Of a stretch of 64,000 bases of DNA, positions 54,432 to 62,411 are shown piece after piece. This DNA comes from an uncultured Collinsella sp. (GTDB lineage Bacteria > Actinomycetota > Coriobacteriia > Coriobacteriales > Coriobacteriaceae), in assembly GCA_947642445.1 (NCBI GenBank), contig CANRSF010000012.1, positions 1 to 64,000 on the forward strand. Direction: 5' to 3'. The notes beneath the pieces are model-generated. The model was not told where the DNA came from. It saw only the letters and a list, made by a program, of their open reading frames with translations, and did no database searches. The position numbers were made by a program, and so were the translations under genes. Within the stretch, counting starts at the first letter, position 1; every line of letters starts with the position of its first letter.

Positions 54432-55391
54432 CTACTTCCAACGAAGCAGATAGCCACCTATATCCAGGCCGGCGCCAAATCCAACGAGGGCGATGGTGTC
54501 GCCCGCATTCAGTGCGTCGGTACGTGCCAGCCGGTCAAGCGCAAAGGGAATGCAGGCGCTCGAAATGTTGCCGGTCTCGCGCAGCGTTCGAATCACGCGC
54601 TCGTCTGGCACGCCGAGGCGCTTGACCGCCTGGCTCAGGATTCGTTCGTTAGCCTGATGGAATACAAAATGATCGATATCTTCGACCGAAATGCCCGCAT
54701 CGCTCGCAAGCTTATGGACCATGTCGCAGATGGCGCTGACGCCGAACTTGAACACGCGGCGGCCATTCATGGACAGCACGCTCTCGCTATCTGCGGAGGC
54801 CTTAAACGGCGAGGTACCGACCAGACCGGGAACGCGCAACGTCTCGACATCGGGTGCGGTCGAAAGCTCAACAGCGAGGGGATTCTCTCCCCCAGCCTCT
54901 ATGACCACAGCACCCGCGCCATCGCCAAAGAGCACGCACGTGGCACGGTCGGTCCAATCGAGCGCGCGCGTCATCTGCTCGGCGGCAATGACCAGCACAT
55001 GCTCGGCGCGACCGCGGGCGATATAGCCCTCGGCGACATCGAGCGCAAATACGAAGCCGGCACAAGCCGCCGAGACATCGAAGGCAGGGCACGTCGCGCC
55101 TAGTCGCTCAGCAACGGCACACGCCTCAGCGGGAACAAGGTGATCACCTGTCGTCGTCGAGCAGACGATCAGATCCAGCTGGCTCGCGTCGATTCCGGAC
55201 ACCCGGAGTGCCCACTCGCTCGCCGCTACGGTAAGGTCGTCAAGTGACTCGGTGGTGCAGACGTGGCGGCTCTTGATACCTGTGCGGGTAAAAATCCACT
55301 CATCCGAGGTATCGAGGAACTCGGACAGCTCGTCATTGGAAACACTGCGCTCAGGAAGCGCCGAGCCTGTTCCAAGAATCGTGAAACCCAT
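54432..55391 (-). CDS. fabH: 3-oxoacyl-ACP synthase III FabH
   Basis: The 319-aa initiating condensing enzyme has the catalytic triad Cys110 (DVSAACAGF), His245 (FHQAN) and Asn275 (GNISSA). AAGGAGG precedes the ATG at 55391. It is the first gene of the operon fabH to accDA, and its leader carries two copies of a putative operator. Confidence 0.96.
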   Translation of the reverse strand: MGFTILGTGSALPERSVSNDELSEFLDTSDEWIFTRTGIKSRHVCTTESLDDLTVAASEWALRVSGIDASQLDLIVCSTTTGDHLVPAEACAVAERLGATCPAFDVSAACAGFVFALDVAEGYIARGRAEHVLVIAAEQMTRALDWTDRATCVLFGDGAGAVVIEAGGENPLAVELSTAPDVETLRVPGLVGTSPFKASADSESVLSMNGRRVFKFGVSAICDMVHKLASDAGISVEDIDHFVFHQANERILSQAVKRLGVPDERVIRTLRETGNISSACIPFALDRLARTDALNAGDTIALVGFGAGLDIGGYLLRWK

Positions 55392-55407
55392 CACTAACCT
55401 CCTTTGA

Positions 55408-55426
55408 GTTGTTGACGTGTTTACAT
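55408..55426. promoter_or_regulatory. Putative fatty-acid operon operator, site 1
   Basis: GTTGTTGACGTGTTTACAT directly precedes the fabH ribosome binding site. It is repeated with one change 48 nt upstream. The core GTTGACGTGTTWAC is an imperfect dyad. Binding here would block elongation or initiation of fabH. Confidence 0.6.
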
Positions 55427-55455
55427 CGACCAAGAGAGGATAGCGCAATTTTGTC

Positions 55456-55474
55456 GTTGTTGACGTGTTAACAT
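55456..55474. promoter_or_regulatory. Putative fatty-acid operon operator, site 2
   Basis: GTTGTTGACGTGTTAACAT is the second copy, between fabH and birA. It overlaps the likely promoter zone of fabH (TATCCT lies between the two copies on the minus strand) and is also upstream of birA. Confidence 0.6.
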
Positions 55475-55567
55475 TAAATTGTCCAAATGCGACAAAGGCT
55501 TCACATTGTGTCTATCTCTCGAGACCATTGCGTTATTCACTTATTCATTAAGGAGGTGGCAGCCATA

Positions 55568-56344
55568 ATGGATGCCAAATTAACGATAGTCGACGTAACC
55601 GGATCGACCAACGATGACCTGCTCGAAGCAGGAAAACAGGGAGCGCCGCACGGCACAGGACTTGCCGCCCGGGCTCAAACAGCAGGACGTGGCCGGCGCG
55701 GGCACAAGTGGGACTCAACCGTCGGCAACTTATTGCTTTCGATTGTCCTGCGCCCATGCGTTAATCCTGCAAAGTTCTCTGGTCTTGCCGCCGTCAGCGG
55801 CCTAGCGGTGCTCGAGGCGCTCGAAAAACAGGGTCTTGCAAACGAAATTGGCCTCAAATGGCCCAACGACCTGGTCGCGCGTGAACGCAAACTCGGCGGC
55901 ATTCTGGTCGAGGCCGCACGCGATAACGAAGGCAAACCTTTCGCCGTATGTGGCATTGGCGTCAATGTGAACTATGCGCCCCAAGAGGTGCCCGATGGCG
56001 GCTTGCCGGCAATCGATCTCTCGGACCTTAACGAGAACGTTCCTGCCGTCGACATGCTCCTCGATGAGGTCTATCACGCAGTTATAGACGCTGTAGATGC
56101 CTGGGCAGAGCGCCTCAACGCCAAGGAAAAAGACGCCGGTCCGCTCGCGCCCGTCCACGACGAATATATCGCTCACCTCAATTGGATTGGGAAGCACGTT
56201 ATCGCCCGCTCACCCGCTGGAGACGAGCTGGCACGCGGCATCTTTAAAACCGTTGATGCCTTTGGTCGCGCGTGCATCGAAACGGAAGACGACTTGCGAT
56301 CCTTCCATTTTGAGGAGGCATCGCTGCGTCCCGTGAGCGAATAG
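55568..56344 (+). CDS. birA: Biotin-[acetyl-CoA carboxylase] ligase
   Basis: The 258-aa enzyme attaches biotin to BCCP. It has the biotinyl-AMP loop GRGRRGHKW (41-49), LKWPNDL and KLGGILVEA. There is no N-terminal helix-turn-helix, so it is not a BirA-type repressor. AGGAGG precedes the ATG at 55568. It is divergent from the fab/acc operon that encodes its substrate. Confidence 0.94.
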   Translation: MDAKLTIVDVTGSTNDDLLEAGKQGAPHGTGLAARAQTAGRGRRGHKWDSTVGNLLLSIVLRPCVNPAKFSGLAAVSGLAVLEALEKQGLANEIGLKWPNDLVARERKLGGILVEAARDNEGKPFAVCGIGVNVNYAPQEVPDGGLPAIDLSDLNENVPAVDMLLDEVYHAVIDAVDAWAERLNAKEKDAGPLAPVHDEYIAHLNWIGKHVIARSPAGDELARGIFKTVDAFGRACIETEDDLRSFHFEEASLRPVSE

Positions 56345-56402
56345 GGCGCCGCAGCCACCTACTCGTCAGCATTGTCCGACAGTCCAAACCACCATTCAAA
56401 AC

Positions 56403-56442
56403 AAAAGGGCCCCGCTACCGTAACGGCAGCGGGGCCCTTTAA
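56403..56442. terminator. Bidirectional terminator between birA and rpsJ
   Basis: A perfect 13-bp stem (AAAGGGCCCCGCT / AGCGGGGCCCTTT) with an 11-nt loop lies between two converging genes; short T/A runs flank it on both sides. Confidence 0.9.
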
Positions 56443-56459
56443 GCTATGAGCGATATCGC

Positions 56460-56768
56460 TTAGAGCTTGATGTCGATGTCGACGCCAGCGGGGAGGTCGA
56501 GACGCATGAGCGAATCAACGGTGCCCGAGGTGGGGTCGAGGATGTCGATGAGGCGCTTGTGGGTGCGCATCTCGAACTGCTCACGGGAGTCCTTGTTCAC
56601 GTGCGGCGAGCGGATAACCGTGTACAGGTTGCGCTCGGTGGGCAGGGGGACAGGACCGGAAACGCGAGCGCCGGTCTTCTGAGCGGTCTCGACGATGAGC
56701 TTCGCGGACTGATCGACGACCTCGTGATCATAGCCCTTGAGGCGAATGCGGATCTTCTGGGTAGCCAA
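56460..56768 (-). CDS. rpsJ: 30S ribosomal protein S10
   Basis: The 102-aa protein (NusE) has [39 protein letters not shown] and [15 protein letters not shown]. The start codon is TTG with GGAGG 6 nt upstream. It closes the str operon after fusA instead of opening the rplC operon; tuf, which usually follows fusA, is not here. Confidence 0.97.
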   Translation of the reverse strand: MATQKIRIRLKGYDHEVVDQSAKLIVETAQKTGARVSGPVPLPTERNLYTVIRSPHVNKDSREQFEMRTHKRLIDILDPTSGTVDSLMRLDLPAGVDIDIKL

Positions 56769-56828
56769 CTTAAACCTCCAAAGAGTGCGAGAGATGTTCT
56801 CGCGGATTACGTAACAGGGAGCTCAAAC

Positions 56829-58928
56829 TTAGGCGTTCTTGCTCATGACCTCGTCCACGATGGACTTGGGCGCGGGCTCATAAGAGTCGAACTGCATCGT
56901 GTAGGATGCACGGCCCTGGGTCTGGGAGCGAAGGTCGGTAGCGTAACCGAACATCTCGCCCAGCGGCACCTTGGCACGGATGAGCTTGCTGTTCTTGCGA
57001 TCCTCCATGCCCTCGATCTTGCCGCGGCGACCGGAGAGGTTGCCCATAACGTCGCCCATGTACTGCTCGGGGGTCTCGACCTCGACAGCCATGATCGGCT
57101 CGAGCAGCTGCGGATCGGACTTCTTGAGGGCGTCCTTGATAGCCATGGAGCCGGCGATCTTGAAGGCGGCCTCGGAGGAGTCGACCTCGTGGTAAGAACC
57201 GTCGAACAGGGTGACCTTAACGTCGAGGACCGGGAAGCCGGCGATAACACCGGTGTTCAGGGCCTCCTGGATGCCCTTGTCGATGGACGGGATGTACTCC
57301 TTGGGCACGACGCCGCCGACGATAGCGTTGACGAACTCGTAGCCGAAGCCCTCCTCCATCTTCTCGAGCTTGATGACAGCGTGGCCGTACTGACCGCGAC
57401 CGCCGGACTGACGGACGAACTTGCCCTCAGCCTTCTCGACGTCGTGACCAGCGGTCTCGCGGTAGGCAACCTGGGGCTTACCGACGTTAGCGTCAACCTT
57501 GAACTCGCGGAGCAGACGGTCGACGATGATCTCGAGGTGCAGCTCGCCCATGCCGGCGATGATGGTCTGGCCGGTCTCGTGGTTGGTGGACACCTGGAAG
57601 GTCGGGTCCTCCTCGGCGAGCTTGGTCAGAGCCAGGGACATCTTGTCCTGCTCGGCCTTGGTCTTGGGCTCGATGGCAACGTCGATAACGGGCTTAGCGA
57701 ACTCGATCTTCTCGAGGACGATCTCCTTGCCCTCGGCGCACAGGGTGTCACCGGTGGTGGAGTTCTTGAAGCCGACGCAAGCGACGATGTCGCCGGCGGC
57801 AGCGTCGTCACGGTCGATACGCTCGGCGGCGTTCATCTCGAGGATGCGGCCGAGGCGCTCGCGCTGACCGTTGGAAGCGTTGACCACGTAGGAGCCGGAC
57901 TCGGCGCGGCCGGAGTAAACGCGGACATAGGTGAGCTTACCGACGAACGGGTCGGTCATAATCTTGAAGACCAGGCCGGAGAAGGGCTCGTCGAAGGAAG
58001 GATGACGCTGGATCTCCTCGCCGGTGTCCGGATCGGTACCGGTGACGGCCTCAACGTCGAGCGGGCTGGGCAGGTAGTCGACGACAGCGTCGAGCAGCTC
58101 CTGAACGCCCTTGTTCTTGTAGGCGGAACCCACGAAGACGAGGTTGAGCTCGTTGGCCAGAACGCCCTTGCGCAGAGCAGCCTTGAGCTCCTCGACGGTG
58201 AAGTCCTCCTCCATGAGGATCTTCTCCATGAGCTCGTCGTCAAAGCTGGCAGCAGCGTCAAGGAGCTCCTCGCGCTTGGTGGCAGCGATGTCGGCAAACT
58301 CAGCCGGGATCTCGTCCATCGGCTCGGGGTAGGTCATACCCTTCTCGTCGGCCTTGAAGTCCCATGCAGTCATGGTGACCAGGTCGATGACGCCCCAGAA
58401 GTTGTCCTCGGCGCCCATCGGGACCTGAGCGGCCACGGCGTTAGCGTCGAGACGATCCTTCATGGTCTCGATAGCGTTGAAGAAGTCAGCGCCCACGCGG
58501 TCATACTTGTTGATGAAGGCGATGCGGGGGACGTTGAAGGTAGAAGCCTGACGCCAAACGGTCTCAGACTGGGGCTGAACGCCGGCAACGGCGTCGAAGA
58601 CGGCGACAGCGCCATCGAGGACGCGCAGGCAGCGCTCGACCTCGGCGGTGAAGTCAACGTGGCCCGGGGTGTCGATGATCTGGATGCGGTAGTCCTTACC
58701 GTCCTTGTTCCAGAAGCACGTGGTAGCAGCGGAGGTAATGGTTACGCCGCGCTCCTGCTCCTGAACCATCCAGTCCATGGTGGCAGCGCCCTCATGGACC
58801 TCACCGATCTTGTGGGTCTTACCGGTGTAGTAAAGAATACGCTCGGTCGTGGTGGTCTTACCGGCATCGATGTGGGCCATGATGCCGATGTTACGGGTAT
58901 CGGAAAGCTTGTACTTAGGCTTAGCCAT
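56829..58928 (-). CDS. fusA: Elongation factor G
   Basis: The 699-aa translational GTPase has G1 [14 protein letters not shown]2/G3 [12 protein letters not shown] and [12 protein letters not shown], and G4 [10 protein letters not shown] (usually NKMD). All five domains are present and the length is normal. It lies 19 nt after rpsG and 60 nt before rpsJ. Confidence 0.97.
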   Translation of the reverse strand: MAKPKYKLSDTRNIGIMAHIDAGKTTTTERILYYTGKTHKIGEVHEGAATMDWMVQEQERGVTITSAATTCFWNKDGKDYRIQIIDTPGHVDFTAEVERCLRVLDGAVAVFDAVAGVQPQSETVWRQASTFNVPRIAFINKYDRVGADFFNAIETMKDRLDANAVAAQVPMGAEDNFWGVIDLVTMTAWDFKADEKGMTYPEPMDEIPAEFADIAATKREELLDAAASFDDELMEKILMEEDFTVEELKAALRKGVLANELNLVFVGSAYKNKGVQELLDAVVDYLPSPLDVEAVTGTDPDTGEEIQRHPSFDEPFSGLVFKIMTDPFVGKLTYVRVYSGRAESGSYVVNASNGQRERLGRILEMNAAERIDRDDAAAGDIVACVGFKNSTTGDTLCAEGKEIVLEKIEFAKPVIDVAIEPKTKAEQDKMSLALTKLAEEDPTFQVSTNHETGQTIIAGMGELHLEIIVDRLLREFKVDANVGKPQVAYRETAGHDVEKAEGKFVRQSGGRGQYGHAVIKLEKMEEGFGYEFVNAIVGGVVPKEYIPSIDKGIQEALNTGVIAGFPVLDVKVTLFDGSYHEVDSSEAAFKIAGSMAIKDALKKSDPQLLEPIMAVEVETPEQYMGDVMGNLSGRRGKIEGMEDRKNSKLIRAKVPLGEMFGYATDLRSQTQGRASYTMQFDSYEPAPKSIVDEVMSKNA

Positions 58929-58947
58929 GTTAGTTCCTTACCTTAAC

Positions 58948-59421
58948 TTACCAACGATAGTGAGAGAACGCGCGGTTGGCCTCGGCCATCTTGAAGACGT
59001 CCTCACGCTTCTTGACGGAAGCGCCAAGACCGTTGGAGGCGTCGAGGATCTCGTTAGCGAGACGCTCGGCCATGGTCTTCTCCTTGCGAGCGCGGGAGAA
59101 GTTGACGATCCAGCGGATACCCAGAGCGGTGGAACGACGGGAGTTGACCTCCATCGGGACCTGATAGGTAGCGCCGCCGACACGCTTGGGCTTAACCTCG
59201 AGCGTGGGCTTGACGTTGTCCATAGCCTTCTTGAAGGTGGCGAGAGCGTCGCCGCCCTCGGACTTCTCGGCAACGATCTCGAAAGCGGTGTAAACGATGC
59301 GCTCAGCGGTGGCCTTCTTGCCGTCAAGAAGGACCTTGTTGATGAGCTGAGTCACCAGGCGGTTGTTGTAAACGGCGTCAGGCTGAACCTCACGACGATT
59401 AGCTGCTGCACGACGCGGCAT
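58948..59421 (-). CDS. rpsG: 30S ribosomal protein S7
   Basis: The 157-aa protein has [36 protein letters not shown] and the C-terminal [19 protein letters not shown] end. AAGGAGATT precedes the ATG. It lies 74 nt after rpsL. Confidence 0.97.
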   Translation of the reverse strand: MPRRAAANRREVQPDAVYNNRLVTQLINKVLLDGKKATAERIVYTAFEIVAEKSEGGDALATFKKAMDNVKPTLEVKPKRVGGATYQVPMEVNSRRSTALGIRWIVNFSRARKEKTMAERLANEILDASNGLGASVKKREDVFKMAEANRAFSHYRW

Positions 59422-59495
59422 GTGAAATCTCCTTAAGTGTCTACCGTGCGGCGCTCAAGACGGCACACGGCGAAAGTATCAAAACGTTATCTGGC

Positions 59496-59873
59496 TTATT
59501 TAGCCTTGGGGCGCTTAGCACCGTACTTGGAACGGGCCTGCATACGGTTCTGGACCGGAGCAGCGTCGTAGGCGCCACGGATGACGTGATAACGGACACC
59601 AGGGAGGTCACGGACACGACCGCCGCGGACGAGCACGATGGAGTGCTCCTGCAGGTTGTGGCCCTCACCCGGGATGTAAGCAGTAACTTCGATGCCGTTG
59701 ACAAGGCGAACACGGGCAACCTTACGAAGAGCCGAGTTCGGCTTCTTGGGGCTCGTGGTGAAGACGCGGGTGCACACGCCGCGCTTCTGGGAGTTGTGCT
59801 GCAGAGCAGCGTTCTTGGACTTCTTGGGCACGGAACGACGGCCCTGGCGAACCAGCTGGTTAATAGTAGGCAA
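59496..59873 (-). CDS. rpsL: 30S ribosomal protein S12
   Basis: The 125-aa decoding-centre protein has [31 protein letters not shown] and [10 protein letters not shown]. The lysines altered in streptomycin-resistant mutants are wild type. The start codon is TTG with AAGGAG upstream. It is the first gene of the operon rpsL-rpsG-fusA-rpsJ. Confidence 0.97.
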   Translation of the reverse strand: MPTINQLVRQGRRSVPKKSKNAALQHNSQKRGVCTRVFTTSPKKPNSALRKVARVRLVNGIEVTAYIPGEGHNLQEHSIVLVRGGRVRDLPGVRYHVIRGAYDAAPVQNRMQARSKYGAKRPKAK

Positions 59874-59966
59874 AGCGTACTCCTTCTCGAATGATTCCAG
59901 CTTTCTGTAAAGTGCAACGGCTTGAATCGAGGGGTCAGCATCCCCCTACGAAACACGCAGTTCGAT

Positions 59967-59995
59967 AGGATACGTGGCGTTAGCTGTGCCGTCAA
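59967..59995 (-). promoter_or_regulatory. Promoter of the str operon
   Basis: TTGACG (59990-59995) and TATCCT (59967-59972) on the minus strand are separated by exactly 17 nt and lie about 95 nt upstream of rpsL. Confidence 0.65.
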
Positions 59996-59998
59996 CAG

Positions 59999-60020
59999 AC
60001 CACGCCGCCGGGCGTATCCC
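59999..60020 (-). promoter_or_regulatory. GGRYACGCCCGS motif, copy 3 (upstream of the rpsL promoter)
   Basis: The minus strand reads TGGGATACGCCCGGCGGCGT immediately upstream of the -35 box. It matches the motifs before rplC and rplB, and its position suits an activator or upstream element. Confidence 0.55.
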
Positions 60021-60080
60021 AAAATTGGCACATTTCCGCAAAGCCTACACAAAAGGAATCCCCTCCTGTGCGCTTGGGAG

Positions 60081-60217
60081 GATCCCCGGCCCGGGCGGCC
60101 CAGGTTTTAAGTTTGCTGCTCTACAGTCCTGGCTTGCACGGAGGCCACATTAAGTGGCCTCCGGCTCGTGCGGAACTCGCGACAAACTTAAAACCTGGGC
60201 CGCCCGGTCCGGGAATC
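60081..60217. repeat. Conserved-core palindromic element B
   Basis: Arms 60081-60115 and 60183-60217 are 35-bp reverse complements with two mismatches. The 67-nt core matches that of element A. The core reads CTGCTCTACAGTCCTG, six variable bases, ACGGAG, two variable, CACATTAAGTG, two complementary variable, CTCC, four variable, CGTGCGGAACTCGCGA. The inner stem changes AG/CT in A to GC/GC in B, so pairing is kept. Confidence 0.9.
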
Positions 60218-60246
60218 CGACGTGCTCGTCGGGGCAACGTTACCTG

Positions 60247-60271
60247 CCAAAACGGGACAGGTTTATTTTGG
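60247..60271 (+). repeat. GGGACAG-loop hairpin, copy e
   Basis: CCAAAA / TTTTGG arms enclose CGGGACAGGTTTA. About 40 nt including GGT-GGTTTT to the right are shared with copy f at 62200-62224, which is inverted. Confidence 0.75.
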
Positions 60272-60344
60272 TCGGTTTTATCTGGGGAAACGTCGCGCTC
60301 CAGCGGTGATCCGCCCTCATCTGTCATAGGGAAATCGGCGGCGT

Positions 60345-60475
60345 TTTCGGAAGTATGCGGCAAATTCTGGACCTGCCGAGCACACCGGGGTTTTGCGATA
60401 ATAAACCCGCAGGTAGAGCGCTTGAGCATATGCGGTGTGGTCGACCCTTCGAGATTTTGCCGCATACTTCCGAAA
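60345..60475. repeat. Long palindromic element C with pseudoknot-capable centre
   Basis: Perfect 20-bp arms (60345-60364 / 60456-60475) enclose 91 nt. Inside, ACCTGC / GCAGGT and ACACCG / CGGTGT are arranged a-b-a'-b', so they form either alternative stems or a pseudoknot; GGGTTT / AAACCC is nested. It is single copy in the window, in the 3' region of the anti-sigma-like gene. Confidence 0.75.
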
Positions 60476-60515
60476 TTCAGGCGAATATCGCTCAAAATAA
60501 CCGTCCATATAACGC

Positions 60516-60549
60516 AAAATAGGCCGCTTCCCCTAGTGGGAAGCGGCCT
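60516..60549 (-). terminator. Terminator after the anti-sigma-like gene
   Basis: The 12-bp stem AGGCCGCTTCCC / GGGAAGCGGCCT with a 5-nt loop is followed on the minus strand by ATTTTG, just after the stop at 60556. Confidence 0.82.
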
Positions 60550-60555
60550 CAAGCC

Positions 60556-61632
60556 TTACGAATAGACGATGGTAAAGGGTTCTTCCGTTTGAGTCTCTCC
60601 TGTCGATGTGTACCTCGTGCCCTCAAGCGTTACCGAGACCACTTGGTCGACATCAATCAACTTCGTTGGCACCCAGATGTTCTCTCCGCTATTGCGCGTA
60701 TAAGAAAAATATAAGTTGAACGCCCCTGCGTCGTCATCTTCGATAATCTGCTCCGATCCATCCTTGTAGGTAACCGTCAACTTCTTCGTGACTGCGTCAA
60801 TGCCCAGATCATCGATGTGCGTCTGGATGGAAAACGGGCTGATCTCGAGAGGCGAGTCATCGGAGCGGAGTTCCTTAGTATCGACGTACGCTCCAACGCT
60901 AAACTCGGGCGTCGATGCCTCGAACGGCTTCGCATCCTCTCCTTCGCCCTCGGTCCACGAGATATTCCAGGTGACCGCATGTTGAAAACCTCGCTCGCGA
61001 TCCATAGAAGCAAAGTACATCGTGCCATTAATGACAGTATCGCTTGATGTGTCCTTATCAATGGTGCAGCGTGTATCAGCCCATTCCTCGCCGAAGTTCA
61101 TGCTGGGTGTACCGATGCCTTGTTCTTCTTCACCATAGAGAACAAGTTCGCCTGTCTCTGCTGCCGGCTTGTAGTAGTTAACACCATTTGGATTGGACAG
61201 CGTAAACGTCACAGCACCGCAGCCGTTTTGGTCGATAGCCATATCATGAATGTCGAGTGTATAGCCGTTGCCCTCGACGGACAGATTGACCTTCTGTACT
61301 GAACCCTCCAAGCTTTGGGGCGCGATACCATCACCAAACTCTCTGGTGTAGGTATATTTAGTCCCCGACGAGCCACCTTGAGTCCAGGTAACGGACTCTC
61401 CGTTGCCATGGTTTCCCCAGGCAGAGGCAAAATAACTGGAATTGACAACAGCGTAGGCGACCCCTCCGGTCGCCAGCACTCCGGCAAGACATCCGATTAC
61501 GGCAACATACAGAGGCTTCGCGTGACCCTTTCGATGAAGCGGCTCACCCGCAGCGGCATAAAGAACACGGTCAGCAAGATCGCTATCGGCTTGGACGGAC
61601 TCGAAGGCCTGCTTGATTTGGTTGGATTTCAC
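60556..61632 (-). CDS. Membrane-anchored anti-sigma-like protein (DUF4179 type)
   Basis: The 358-aa protein has a short cytoplasmic N-terminus (residues 1-40), one membrane helix (about 41-63) and a large extracytoplasmic beta-rich domain. This is the layout of DUF4179 proteins that pair with ECF sigma factors. It begins with a GTG with GAGGAGG upstream and overlaps the sigma gene by 50 nt. It probably holds the sigma factor at the membrane and responds to an envelope signal; the ligand is unknown. Confidence 0.82.
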   Translation of the reverse strand: MKSNQIKQAFESVQADSDLADRVLYAAAGEPLHRKGHAKPLYVAVIGCLAGVLATGGVAYAVVNSSYFASAWGNHGNGESVTWTQGGSSGTKYTYTREFGDGIAPQSLEGSVQKVNLSVEGNGYTLDIHDMAIDQNGCGAVTFTLSNPNGVNYYKPAAETGELVLYGEEEQGIGTPSMNFGEEWADTRCTIDKDTSSDTVINGTMYFASMDRERGFQHAVTWNISWTEGEGEDAKPFEASTPEFSVGAYVDTKELRSDDSPLEISPFSIQTHIDDLGIDAVTKKLTVTYKDGSEQIIEDDDAGAFNLYFSYTRNSGENIWVPTKLIDVDQVVSVTLEGTRYTSTGETQTEEPFTIVYS

Positions 61633-62101
61633 GGTCGCCCTCCTCTAGGATGAATTTGAGCTTCGATCGACCGCGAGCTAAACGCGTTCGAACGGTCGCG
61701 GCTGGCACATGCAGTAACTCGGCAATCTCTGAAGTCGAGAAGCCCAGATAGTAATAGAGCACGATGGGAACACGGAATCGCTCCGGAAGCCGCATAACGT
61801 CTGACAGGACCGCCTTGGTCTCCTCCTGCGCCGTCGAAAGCGAATCGGCCAGGTTCTCAATATCCTCCACGCGCCTCCACGGCTTTCGAAAGAGCGATTT
61901 GCATTCATTGATCGTGACCCGGATAAGCCATCGACGAAGATGCTCCCAGCTTTCAAATTGCGCATCGCTTTTGAGCAGTTTAAGAAAGACGTCTTGGGCA
62001 ACATCGTCGGCATCGGCGCGATCGCGCAGGTACGTCAATGCGATCCGAAACACGACATCCCGGTGGTCTTCGACCGCCTGTCTAAAAGCTTGTTCTTCCA
62101 T
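61583..62101 (-). CDS. ECF-type RNA polymerase sigma factor
   Basis: The 172-aa sigma-70 family protein has region 2 (FRIALTYLRDRADADDVAQDVFLKLLK) and region 4 (PIVLYYYLGFSTSEIAELLHVPAATVRTRLARGRSKL). Regions 1.2 and 3 are absent, as in ECF factors. GGGAGGTGATT precedes the ATG at 62101, so the longer open frame to 62326 is not used. The overlap with the anti-sigma-like gene indicates coupling. Confidence 0.92.
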   Translation of the reverse strand: MEEQAFRQAVEDHRDVVFRIALTYLRDRADADDVAQDVFLKLLKSDAQFESWEHLRRWLIRVTINECKSLFRKPWRRVEDIENLADSLSTAQEETKAVLSDVMRLPERFRVPIVLYYYLGFSTSEIAELLHVPAATVRTRLARGRSKLKFILEEGDREIQPNQAGLRVRPSR

Positions 62102-62295
62102 AATCACCTCCCGGTGACGCTGATGGTTCTTGATGAGGTCCTCACCATAGATACGCTTTGGCCGAACGAAATGTTTCAAATCCAAGCAGGAAAAACCTAC
62201 CAAAATAAACCTGTCCCTTTTTGGCAAGGGATCAACGGAACGCAACAGGTTGAGCATACGCAAGCGAGCGGCCCCCAGAGCGTACAAGATGGCAT
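62102..62295. other. Intergenic region upstream of the sigma factor
   Basis: There is no gene here. It contains GGGACAG-loop copy f and should hold the sigma operon promoter; I see no convincing hexamer pair. Confidence 0.5.
62200..62224 (-). repeat. GGGACAG-loop hairpin, copy f
   Basis: CCAAAA / TTTTGG arms enclose a loop that on the minus strand reads AGGGACAGGTTTA. It is the inverted partner of copy e; the two copies flank the sigma/anti-sigma pair. Confidence 0.75.
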
Positions 62296-62338
62296 GAAAA
62301 AGGCAGGGCATTGACCTTTTGGTCATGCCCTGCCTTTT
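62296..62338 (-). terminator. Terminator of the rpoC transcription unit
   Basis: AAAAGGCAGGGCATGACC pairs with GGTCAATGCCCTGCC (one bulge), followed on the minus strand by TTTTTC. A further perfect hairpin without T tract (62384-62405, CCGCCGTTC / GAACGGCGG) sits directly after the rpoC stop. Confidence 0.88.
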
Positions 62339-62411
62339 GAATGACAGATTGTAGCTCTGGGGGCCGCGCAGCGACGGAGGTCGCCGCCGTTCGTTAGAAC
62401 GGCGGAACTAA

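Noticed and set aside
56559..58946. Long open frame on the plus strand opposite fusA
   Set aside because: Composition (Leu/Gly/Val/Asp rich, repetitive) is that of an antisense frame; EF-G on the other strand is certain.
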